Shown: positions 1 to 5,917 of the stretch, one piece after another
How positions within the stretch are numbered: position 1 is the first letter of the stretch
Layout of the letters: each line of letters begins with the position of its first letter
Origin: JBEBSD01 sp040394475
GTDB lineage: Bacteria > Bacteroidota > Bacteroidia > Cytophagales > Spirosomataceae
Assembly: GCA_040394475.1 (NCBI GenBank)
Contig: JBEBSD010000115.1
Location: 1 to 14,440, forward strand
Direction of reading: 5' to 3'
DNA: 14,440 bases
The notes under the pieces: model-generated
Told to the model about the DNA's origin: nothing
Database searches by the model: none
What the model saw: only the letters and a program-made list of their open reading frames with translations
Made by a program: the position numbers and the translations under genes

Positions 1-54
1 GAACCGCTGTACAAGGTTTTGCAGACCTCTGCCTAGCCACTCGGCCACGGAACC
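1..54 (-). tRNA. tRNA-Cys (anticodon GCA), 3' part outside the window
   Basis: Read on the minus strand from position 54, the sequence begins GGTTCCG (acceptor 5' strand), then TG, a D arm GCC...GGC, and an anticodon arm GAGGT-CTGCAAA-ACCTT. The anticodon GCA, complementary to plus positions 20-22, decodes Cys codons. The variable loop and the start of the T arm (GCGGTTC) follow before the window ends. The acceptor 3' strand and CCA end, if encoded, are missing. It lies downstream of the rpsA terminator on the same strand, so it probably has its own promoter or depends on readthrough. Confidence 0.93.
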
Positions 55-59
55 CTGTC

Positions 60-99
60 AAAAATTGGGTCAGGTTTTGGAAACCCTGACCTGACCCAA
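60..99 (-). terminator. Rho-independent terminator of rpsA
   Basis: Perfect 10-bp inverted repeat: CCTGACCCAA at 90-99 and TTGGGTCAGG at 65-74, with a 15-nt loop. On the minus strand the hairpin is followed directly by TTTTT (complement of A60-64). It begins about 10 nt after the rpsA stop codon and separates rpsA from tRNA-Cys. The loop contains further partly complementary bases (GGTTT/AAACC), so the stem may extend or refold. Confidence 0.85.
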
Positions 100-109
100 C
101 CGGCTATTA

Positions 110-1939
110 CTATTCGGAATCAGATTCCTCCTTTTTAGCAGCAGCTCTTTTTTCCTTTTTCTCAGATTGCTCCATTTTATCCTTTAAAGCAGAGAGCACA
201 TCAATATCTCCCAGCGTCGAACGCTCGGCTTCTTTAGGGGCAGCAGACTCGGTTCTCGCCGGCGCTTTTTTAGCAGGCTTCTCATCCTCCGTAACACGTT
301 GCCATACACGGCTATGCGACAATACGATTTTCTTATCTTCTTTAGAGAATTCGAGTACTACAAAGTCAAGGCTTTCTCCCACTTCAGCAATCGAGCCGTC
401 TTCCTTGGCCAGGTTTTTCAAAACTGCAATTCCTTCGATACCGTAGGGCAGCTCAAGTACTGCAATCTTATCACCTTTGGAAACAACTGTACACCTGTGG
501 ACACTTCCCACTTCAAACAAGCTCTCGAACGTATCCCATGGATTGCTCTCCAACTGCTTGTGACCCAGTGCCAGGCGGCGGTTTTCCGTATCCAGTTCCA
601 GTACTACTACCTCCAGGATTTCACCCACTTTCACGAAGTCAGACGGGTGTTTGATTTTCTTGGTCCACGACAGGTCTGACACGTGTACCAATCCGTCGAT
701 GCCTTCTTCCAGTTCAATGAACAACCCGAAATTGGTCAGGTTACGCACCAGTCCTTTGTGCGTAGTGCCAATAGCATACTTGGCTTTCAGTTCTGCCTGG
801 GTCCAGGGATCTTCTGTAAGCTGTTTAATACCCAATGACATTTTACGCTCCTGGCGATCGAGTGTAAGCACTACCGCATCGATCTCGCTTCCTACACTCA
901 GGAATTCCTGAGGATTGCGGAGGTGTTGCGACCAAGACATCTCAGATACGTGGATCAGGCCCTCAACTCCCGGAAGGATTTCCAGGAAAGCTCCGTAATC
1001 CGCCACATTCACGATGCGTCCTTTCACTTTCGATCCTACCTGAATTTCTTCAGACAGCGAATCCCATGGATGGGACTGCAATTGCTTCAGACCCAGTGAA
1101 ATCCGCTTCTTCTCGTCATCGAAATCAAGCACAACCACATTGAGCTTCTGATCGAGATTCAGCAACTCTGACGGGTGACTGATCCGGCCCCACGAAATAT
1201 CGGTGATATGCAACAGTCCATCCACTCCTCCAAGGTCGATAAACACCCCGAAGTTGGTCATGTTCTTGATGACCCCTTCCAATACCTGTCCTTTTTCCAG
1301 GTTGGTGAGAATCAGCTGACGCTGCGCTTCCAGGTCTTTCTCAATCAGGATCTTATGAGAAACCACGACGTTATCGTTGGTATTGTTGATTTTGACAACC
1401 TTTACCTCCATACGTTTCCCCACGAATACATCGAAATCGCGGATGGGTTTCACATCGATCTGAGAGCCGGGCAAAAAGGCCTCAACTCCATAAATATCTA
1501 CAATCAAACCTCCCTTGGTCCGACGTTTTACCGTAGCATCAATTACCAGATCGGCTTCGAATGACTTCTGAATGTTATCCCAGGCGGTTATCACCTTCGC
1601 CTTCTTACGGGACAATACCAGCTGCCCCTGTGCATTCTCCTGGCTTTCTATAAATACCTCGACTTCGTTCCCGATTTTCAAATCCGGGATGTCACGAAAT
1701 TCGTTAAAAGAAACAATCCCATCCGACTTGAAGCCGATGTTCAGGATTACTTCACGGTCGGTAATACCAACCACCGTACCGGTTACTACTTCTTTTTCCT
1801 GTACAGTAGAAAGTGTTTCATCGTACAGCTTTTCCAGGCGCTCGCGTTCGGCACTGGAATAACCTGTTCCAAATCCTTTGTCATCTACTCCATCCCAATC
1901 AAATTCGGGAGTTTCCTGGCTTTGTCTTGTTTTTGCCAT
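110..1939 (-). CDS. rpsA: 30S ribosomal protein S1
   Basis: 609-residue protein made of six consecutive S1 (OB-fold RNA-binding) domains at roughly residues 50-112, 128-197, 216-286, 301-373, 388-461 and 476-543. The third to fifth repeats are the most canonical (TNFGVFIDLGGVDGLLHITD, ADYGAFLE, TNFGLFIELEEGIDGLVHVS), each preceding a conserved SLGxKQL-PW linker. A short acidic/aromatic N-terminus (EFDWD) and a C-terminal tail (about 548-609) rich in Lys, Glu and Ala flank the domains, as is usual for Bacteroidota S1. S1 binds mRNA on the 30S subunit and aids initiation; this matters in a lineage that uses few Shine-Dalgarno sequences. The start ATG has an A/T-rich upstream context without an SD. 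A -7-like promoter element and a small hairpin lie in the leader, and a strong terminator follows. Confidence 0.97.
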   Translation of the reverse strand: MAKTRQSQETPEFDWDGVDDKGFGTGYSSAERERLEKLYDETLSTVQEKEVVTGTVVGITDREVILNIGFKSDGIVSFNEFRDIPDLKIGNEVEVFIESQENAQGQLVLSRKKAKVITAWDNIQKSFEADLVIDATVKRRTKGGLIVDIYGVEAFLPGSQIDVKPIRDFDVFVGKRMEVKVVKINNTNDNVVVSHKILIEKDLEAQRQLILTNLEKGQVLEGVIKNMTNFGVFIDLGGVDGLLHITDISWGRISHPSELLNLDQKLNVVVLDFDDEKKRISLGLKQLQSHPWDSLSEEIQVGSKVKGRIVNVADYGAFLEILPGVEGLIHVSEMSWSQHLRNPQEFLSVGSEIDAVVLTLDRQERKMSLGIKQLTEDPWTQAELKAKYAIGTTHKGLVRNLTNFGLFIELEEGIDGLVHVSDLSWTKKIKHPSDFVKVGEILEVVVLELDTENRRLALGHKQLESNPWDTFESLFEVGSVHRCTVVSKGDKIAVLELPYGIEGIAVLKNLAKEDGSIAEVGESLDFVVLEFSKEDKKIVLSHSRVWQRVTEDEKPAKKAPARTESAAPKEAERSTLGDIDVLSALKDKMEQSEKKEKRAAAKKEESDSE

Positions 1940-2020
1940 ATTATCAATTGACCGGACCCCTTTGTTACATCAGTCCCCGGGCCCCGCTGAACTGAAATTT
2001 GTTTCTGTTGAATCTGTTAC

Positions 2021-2036
2021 CTCTGAAAAATCAGAG
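2021..2036. repeat. Perfect 6-bp inverted repeat in the rpsA leader
   Basis: CTCTGA-AAAA-TCAGAG, perfect arms with a 4-nt loop, 82 bp upstream of the rpsA start and just downstream of the putative -7 element at 2039-2046. It would lie at the very 5' end of the rpsA mRNA, or overlap the transcription start. It could be a mRNA-stabilising or regulatory hairpin; the function is inferred only from position. Confidence 0.45.
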
Positions 2037-2038
2037 TG

Positions 2039-2046
2039 CAAAATTA
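2039..2046 (-). promoter_or_regulatory. Putative rpsA promoter, Bacteroidota -7 element
   Basis: On the minus strand the octamer is TAATTTTG, an exact match to the Bacteroidota -7 consensus TAnnTTTG. It lies about 100 bp upstream of rpsA, in the gap after the FkbM-type gene. I see no good TTTG/TTG -33 element at the usual spacing, so confidence is moderate. Confidence 0.45.
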
Positions 2047-2135
2047 GGAAAAACCTCCTAATAAATGAAGCACTATCGCAATATTTTTACTTTTGTCTTT
2101 CCTGGTTCAACTTCATCCCGGCCAACAAGCCGCTT

Positions 2136-2156
2136 AAAAACGCCGTGTATTAACGG
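2136..2156 (-). terminator. Weak candidate terminator after the methyltransferase gene
   Basis: On the minus strand CCGT-TAATAC-ACGG is followed by CG and TTTTT. The stem is only 4 bp, so this is weak, but it sits 15-35 nt past the methyltransferase stop and before the rpsA promoter, where an end of transcription would be expected. Confidence 0.25.
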
Positions 2157-2170
2157 GAATAAACCATTGC

Positions 2171-3034
2171 TTAATAGGGCGCTTCATCGCCGTGCCGGGT
2201 CAGCAGCAAATCCAGATGGTCGCTCACCCCCACCAGCTCCCGCAGTCTCTCCCTGCCGATCCGGGTCAGCTGCGCGCCCGCACCGATCCGGTACATCGTG
2301 AAGCGGTCCCACAACTTTTCGGTAAAAGCTGACGGGTCGGCATACAGGAACGGGCTGAATTCCAGGACGATTCGGAGGTCCCGATGCTGACGAAGCAATT
2401 GCTTCATCCCCTCAAAGACCAACGGTTCTGCTCCTTCCGCATCAATCTTAATCAGGTCTACTTTCTTCCATCCTGCTTCCTTCACCAGTTCGTCCAGCGT
2501 TATCACCCCGACTTTCACCTTTTCACAGGCTTCACTGCCCCGGTCTTTTCGTACCAGCAAACTGGCATCTCCCAGGTGCGTGGCCGGAATGTGCAGCTCC
2601 ATGCTCCCCCGGCGATCGGACACCGCTGCCTCCACTACCCGGAACCCCGGACTATTCATTTCCGCGGTAGCCTGCAGCAATTCACAAACCTTTGGATTGG
2701 GTTCCACTGCGAGTGTGGCGCCTCCTCCTTCCGACAGGGCCGACATCAGGACCGAATAGTACCCCAGGTTGGCGCCTACATCGATGCAGTGATCCCCCGG
2801 CTTTATGAGCCTGGCCATGCATTGGGAGACCCATGATTCCCAGAAGCCGTCCATAATCAGATGCGGTGTCAGGCTTTTATCTGTCGTATCCACGAAGATT
2901 TTATAGCGGGTCAGCACCCGGCTCATCCCGACATTCCCGTAGAGGGGGGCAAAAAAAGCATAGCGACGGCAGCGTGATTCAAATTCATAACCCGTGAGGG
3001 AACCGATATCCGCAATATTCAGAAATGGCATCAT
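2171..3034 (-). CDS. FkbM-family SAM-dependent methyltransferase
   Basis: 287 residues. The SAM-binding motif I is visible at residues 84-94 (IDVGANLGYYS), motif II acidic residue at E111 (VEPNP), and the FkbM hallmark LIKIDAEGAE at about 195-204, followed by a Pro-Leu-Val-hydrophobic segment. FkbM-type enzymes usually O-methylate sugars or polyketides. Next to glycosyltransferases, methylation of a glycan hydroxyl is the likely role, although the substrate cannot be read from the sequence. It lies 67 bp downstream of the first glycosyltransferase on the same strand with no promoter motif between, so the two are probably co-transcribed. The ORF starts with two consecutive Met codons and either could be used. 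The N-terminal ~60 residues are outside the methyltransferase fold. Confidence 0.85.
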   Translation of the reverse strand: MMPFLNIADIGSLTGYEFESRCRRYAFFAPLYGNVGMSRVLTRYKIFVDTTDKSLTPHLIMDGFWESWVSQCMARLIKPGDHCIDVGANLGYYSVLMSALSEGGGATLAVEPNPKVCELLQATAEMNSPGFRVVEAAVSDRRGSMELHIPATHLGDASLLVRKDRGSEACEKVKVGVITLDELVKEAGWKKVDLIKIDAEGAEPLVFEGMKQLLRQHRDLRIVLEFSPFLYADPSAFTEKLWDRFTMYRIGAGAQLTRIGRERLRELVGVSDHLDLLLTRHGDEAPY

Positions 3035-3101
3035 TCGTTAAGCATGGTTAATTTGTAAGTTGGCCGGTGTCCCGTTTGCTGCTCCCTTTCAGTCACAATG
3101 G

Positions 3102-4169
3102 TCAGAGTAATGCTTTATAGATCTTTATATAGTCTTCCGCACTTTGTTCCCAGCTGAATTCCCGGGCCCTGTTGATCACCAAAGCACTTCTTCCCTCCTC
3201 CCCGAAGCGCCGGAGTCCATCCTCCAGCACCGTCTTCATTGCCTCAGGTTCAAAGGTATTAAAATAAAAGGCAGCTTCACCACCAATTTCAGGAAGAGAA
3301 GTCCGGTCGGAAATAAATACGGGTTTTCCCACAGACATGGCCTCCAACACCGGCAATCCGAAACCCTCTGCCAAAGATGGGTGTACAAACGCCCGGCAGT
3401 GCTGAAAATACCAGCTTTTCGCTTCCTCCGAAACGGGCCCCAGCAAATGAAACCGGTCCTCCAGGCCCAGTTGTACGATTTCCGCCTTCATCCGGCTCAC
3501 GTAATCCGGGTCATCCAGCCTGCCGGCGACCACGATCTCCAGGTCCGGCACCTGCGCCAGCAGCTGTACCAATACTGCATAGTTCTTTTTGGCGTTGACA
3601 TATCCTATTCCAAACAGGAAGGGCCTGGAAGGCCTGTATGCCTCCCGCGGCAGCGAGGGAACAGCCAATTCGTTCATTCCGTTCGAGATTACATGCAAGG
3701 GACGCCCGCCGACATCACAATGCCGTTCCACATCGCTTTTAGTAAACGCGGATATACAAACTACTGCATCGCTTTGATCAATCAGCCGCTGCACATGCCC
3801 GATATTCCGCATTTGTTCTTCCGGAGAGCCCCCTTCGTGCAACACATTTAAGTCGTGAATCGTAAGGACAGTACGAATGTGTTTGTACAGTACCTTATTG
3901 GGTAGCATCCGCCCCGATTGAAAGGGAGCATGCCACACCCGGCAACCGAATAAAAATGGTTTCCATAACCGGTGCCATGATTTCTCGACAATGGCATGTC
4001 TTTTATCCTTTATATCCGGGTGCGTTTCCGGCGGCATGTACATCCCCATGGAACTCAAATCCAGTTCCTGTAATCGTTTGTTTACGTAATATCCTAAATT
4101 TTTACAATAATGATAAAGCCCGGAGTTCGGGAATTTCATCAAATCACAATCCAATATTATTGACGGCAT
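3102..4169 (-). CDS. GT-B glycosyltransferase, GT4 family type (paralogue of the gene at 4803-5864)
   Basis: 355 residues with a two-Rossmann (GT-B) layout. The N-terminal acceptor half contains LTIHDLNVLHE at about 102-112 and VVCISAFTKSDV at about 137-147. The C-terminal nucleotide-sugar half starts after the linker FLFGIGYVNAKKN at about 184-196 and contains the EX7E motif (E268 and E276) in SLAEGFGLPVLEAM. This retaining GT4 architecture transfers a sugar from a nucleotide donor to a growing glycan on the cytoplasmic face. No signal peptide is seen. The N-terminus DCDLMKFPNSGLYHYC is nearly matched by the divergent gene 633 bp away, so the two are paralogues. It is probably the first gene of an operon with the FkbM methyltransferase. 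Donor and acceptor are unknown. Confidence 0.88.
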   Translation of the reverse strand: MPSIILDCDLMKFPNSGLYHYCKNLGYYVNKRLQELDLSSMGMYMPPETHPDIKDKRHAIVEKSWHRLWKPFLFGCRVWHAPFQSGRMLPNKVLYKHIRTVLTIHDLNVLHEGGSPEEQMRNIGHVQRLIDQSDAVVCISAFTKSDVERHCDVGGRPLHVISNGMNELAVPSLPREAYRPSRPFLFGIGYVNAKKNYAVLVQLLAQVPDLEIVVAGRLDDPDYVSRMKAEIVQLGLEDRFHLLGPVSEEAKSWYFQHCRAFVHPSLAEGFGLPVLEAMSVGKPVFISDRTSLPEIGGEAAFYFNTFEPEAMKTVLEDGLRRFGEEGRSALVINRAREFSWEQSAEDYIKIYKALL

Positions 4170-4255
4170 AATTTAAGTAACTGTTTTTCGTTTTATGGTT
4201 ACTTATCTCTTTCATACTGAGAATGTAACGAAAAGGTTTTTATTTTTATTCACCA

Positions 4256-4289
4256 CAAAAAATAAATGTTTTTTACAATTCTGTTCCAA
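4256..4289 (-). promoter_or_regulatory. Weak candidate promoter for the minus-strand glycosyltransferase operon
   Basis: On the minus strand TTG (4289-4287) is followed after 22 bp by TATTTTTTG (4264-4256), which resembles TAnnTTTG but with one extra base between TA and TTTG. It lies about 90 bp upstream of the start codon in an A/T-rich tract where chance matches are common. Confidence 0.25.
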
Positions 4290-4398
4290 CCTTTTTCAGA
4301 CGATAAGCATCCCATTAGCAAATCATCACAAAAATGATACCAGACAAGTTGCTCTTACAAGATGGATCGGAAAAGCATTAAATTAGTTGGAATGAGCC

Positions 4399-4515
4399 TT
4401 ACATTAATCTGCCATAACGGGCATTACGGGGTATCTCCACGACCTGTGTTCCACGGAAGACGAGTCCGATGCTGAGGTCTCCGGCAAGTACCGAGACACA
4501 ACGATTCGGCGCGTT
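4399..4515 (-). pseudogene. Coding-like remnant in the intergenic gap (38 codons, no start)
   Basis: On the minus strand one frame runs from just after an in-frame TAG (4516-4518) to a TAA (4399-4401). It reads as a protein-like peptide ending GLVFRGTQVVEIPRNARYGR-LM. There is no start codon, and this stretch is visibly more GC-rich than its A/T-rich flanks. It may be the C-terminal scrap of a lost gene or part of a dispersed repeat or ncRNA whose minus frame is open by chance. I do not recognise the family. The other two minus frames are also partly open, which weakens the coding reading. Confidence 0.3.
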
Positions 4516-4534
4516 CTATAGTTCTATATAACGC
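4511..4534. repeat. Imperfect 10-bp inverted repeat at the edge of the GC-rich block
   Basis: GCGTTCTATA (4511-4520), loop GTTC, TATATAACGC (4525-4534); 9 of 10 positions pair. It marks the right border of the GC-rich stretch 4399-4515. It could be a terminator-like hairpin or the end of an inserted element; no T-run follows in either direction. Confidence 0.35.
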
Positions 4535-4617
4535 TTATTGTCAACCAATTAATCACATATCACCAATTTAAAACAACACCATGAAAATGAAGCAAAATAT
4601 AGCTTATCTGGCAGCAA

Positions 4618-4734
4618 TTATTTTTCCTTAAATAAGTTGCCTGTCAGCTTGTAGAATTCCTCTAACCCATACGGCTTATAATCGGATTTTGCTTTCATCA
4701 GAAGGGCAATGCCGTAAATTAATTTATCAAATTT
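4618..4734 (-). pseudogene. C-terminal gene remnant (about 38 codons) upstream of the second glycosyltransferase
   Basis: On the minus strand an open frame runs from just after an in-frame stop (TAA, 4735-4737) to TAA at 4618-4620. It contains the peptide segments KLIYGIALLMKAKSDYKPYG and LEEFYKLTGNLFKEK, with a mixed hydrophobic/charged pattern and codon use typical of a real protein end. Only an internal Met (4696-4698) could act as a start, giving 26 residues. The best reading is the broken C-terminus of a gene once lying between the two glycosyltransferases. A genuine very small protein starting at the internal Met is an alternative. The family is not recognised. Confidence 0.4.
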
Positions 4735-4755
4735 TTATCATCGGTAAAAATTTGA
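4727..4755. repeat. Perfect 11-bp inverted repeat upstream of the second glycosyltransferase
   Basis: TCAAATTTTTA (4727-4737), 7-nt loop TCATCGG, TAAAAATTTGA (4745-4755). It ends 47 bp before the ATG at 4803. The perfect symmetry could be an operator for a dimeric regulator or a weak A/T-rich hairpin in the leader. It overlaps the upstream end of the minus-strand remnant at 4618-4734, where it may mark a break point. Confidence 0.55.
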
Positions 4756-4802
4756 GCACTGACTTATTGTTCAAAAATCAGGTAATCAAGTAATTACATC
4801 TT

Positions 4803-5864
4803 ATGACAAGAGACATCATTTTTGATTGTGAACGAATGAAGTATAAAGACTCCGGATTGTATCATTTTTGCTTACAATTAGGAGCTCATCTGCGTAATAA
4901 TATCAATCCGGAGACAGAATCCGTCACCTATTTCACTCCCAATTCCAACCGGTATTACTGGCCCGAGCATCAGCAATTGCGGCAACATTCCTTGCATAAA
5001 TTCTACATGCCGTCGCTGGACCGCTTCGATATATGGCATGCTACCTACCAAAGCACAAACTATCTGCCAGAGCGCAACAGGCACATAAAAGTCATCCTGA
5101 CCATCCATGATCTTAACTTTTTATATGAAGACAAACCGGAGGCCCGGAAACTGAAACACCTGAAGCACCTTCAAAAAAATATCGATCGCAGTGATGTCAT
5201 CATCTGCATCTCAGAGTTCTGCAAACGGGATGTTCTTGCGCATTGCGATGTAGGAACCAAGCCTGTCTTTATGATTCATAACGGCAACAACCACCTGAGC
5301 AAACCGGAATTAGGCATTGAGTCATACAAACCGACCAAACCTTTTCTTTTTTCGCTCGGAGCCATTTGCCGGAAAAAGAATTTTCATGTTTTACTCCCCT
5401 TACTCAAGTTCAATCGTAATCTGGAGCTGGTAATAGCGGGAAATACGAGTGACCGGGATTACCTGAAATACATGCAGACATCGGCGCGGACATTGCGGGT
5501 AGAAGATAATTTACGGGTAGTCGGCAACATCAACGAGCAGGAAAAATCCTGGTACTATCAGAATTGTTACGCCTTTGCCTTTCCTTCTATTGCAGAAGGG
5601 TTCGGGTTCCCGGTGGCAGAAGCCATGTCTGCCGGAAAGCCGGTCTTTCTTTCCAATCGCACCTCTTTACCGGAAATCGGCAGTCATGCGGCTTTCTATT
5701 TTTCCGATTTTTCTGAAAACCATATGCAGAACGTGTTTGCTAGAGGTATGCGGGCCTATAGCCGGGGCAATATGGAACAAACCATCCGGGAAAGAGGAAA
5801 TTCTTTCTGCTGGAACAAGGCGGCCAAACAATATATCGATGTTTACCGTTCTTTATATAACTAA
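4803..5864 (+). CDS. GT-B glycosyltransferase, GT4 family type (paralogue of the gene at 3102-4169)
   Basis: 353 residues. It has the same layout as the divergent neighbour: DCERMKYKDSGLYHFC at the N-terminus, LTIHDLNFLYED at about 99-110, VIICISEFCKRDV at about 132-144, the donor-domain entry FLFSLGAICRKKN at about 181-193, and the EX7E pair E265/E273 in SIAEGFGFPVAEAM. The C-terminal halves also match closely (GKPVF-S-RTSLPEIG), so this is an old duplication rather than two unrelated enzymes. The gene is visibly more A/T-rich than its paralogue, most clearly in its first third. It is followed after 53 bp by the ABC exporter, so co-transcription is likely. It is predicted to be cytoplasmic and to build a cell-surface or lipid-linked glycan; donor and acceptor are unknown. 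Confidence 0.88.
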   Translation: MTRDIIFDCERMKYKDSGLYHFCLQLGAHLRNNINPETESVTYFTPNSNRYYWPEHQQLRQHSLHKFYMPSLDRFDIWHATYQSTNYLPERNRHIKVILTIHDLNFLYEDKPEARKLKHLKHLQKNIDRSDVIICISEFCKRDVLAHCDVGTKPVFMIHNGNNHLSKPELGIESYKPTKPFLFSLGAICRKKNFHVLLPLLKFNRNLELVIAGNTSDRDYLKYMQTSARTLRVEDNLRVVGNINEQEKSWYYQNCYAFAFPSIAEGFGFPVAEAMSAGKPVFLSNRTSLPEIGSHAAFYFSDFSENHMQNVFARGMRAYSRGNMEQTIRERGNSFCWNKAAKQYIDVYRSLYN

Positions 5865-5917
5865 AAACAAAACACGTTCCTGCTTATCCCGGCACCGGCA
5901 GGCAGGAGCACCCGATT

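Larger units (their letters stand above)
4170..4802. other. 633-bp intergenic region between divergent glycosyltransferase genes
   Basis: No intact gene is convincing here. The flanks are A/T-rich. Inside are a GC-richer block with a coding-like minus frame (4399-4515), an imperfect hairpin (4511-4534), a second coding-like minus-strand remnant (4618-4734) and a perfect inverted repeat (4727-4755). A 63-codon plus frame at 4195-4386 has low-complexity, Phe/Leu/Thr-rich composition and looks like chance. Promoters for both divergent arms must lie here, but no clear TTTG-N20-TAnnTTTG pair is visible. Confidence 0.7.

Noticed and set aside
299..1862. Several plus-strand frames of 86-129 codons inside rpsA
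   Set aside because: They lie opposite a fully conserved six-domain S1 gene and carry no recognisable motif; antisense shadows.
2088..2095. Plus-strand TACTTTTG matching the -7 consensus
   Set aside because: No plus-strand gene follows and no -33 element lies upstream; a chance match in a T-rich stretch.
4334..4381. 15-codon plus ORF MIPDKLLLQDGSEKH
   Set aside because: Reads protein-like but is too short to support, with no conserved feature visible.
4195..4386. 63-codon plus-strand frame in the glycosyltransferase gap
   Set aside because: Low-complexity Phe/Leu/Thr/Lys-rich translation of A/T-rich DNA, with no motif and no promoter or terminator of its own.
4581..4631. 16-codon plus ORF (MKMKQNIAYLAAIIFP) resembling the start of a signal peptide
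   Set aside because: Too short, stops at once, and overlaps the better minus-strand remnant; treated as chance.
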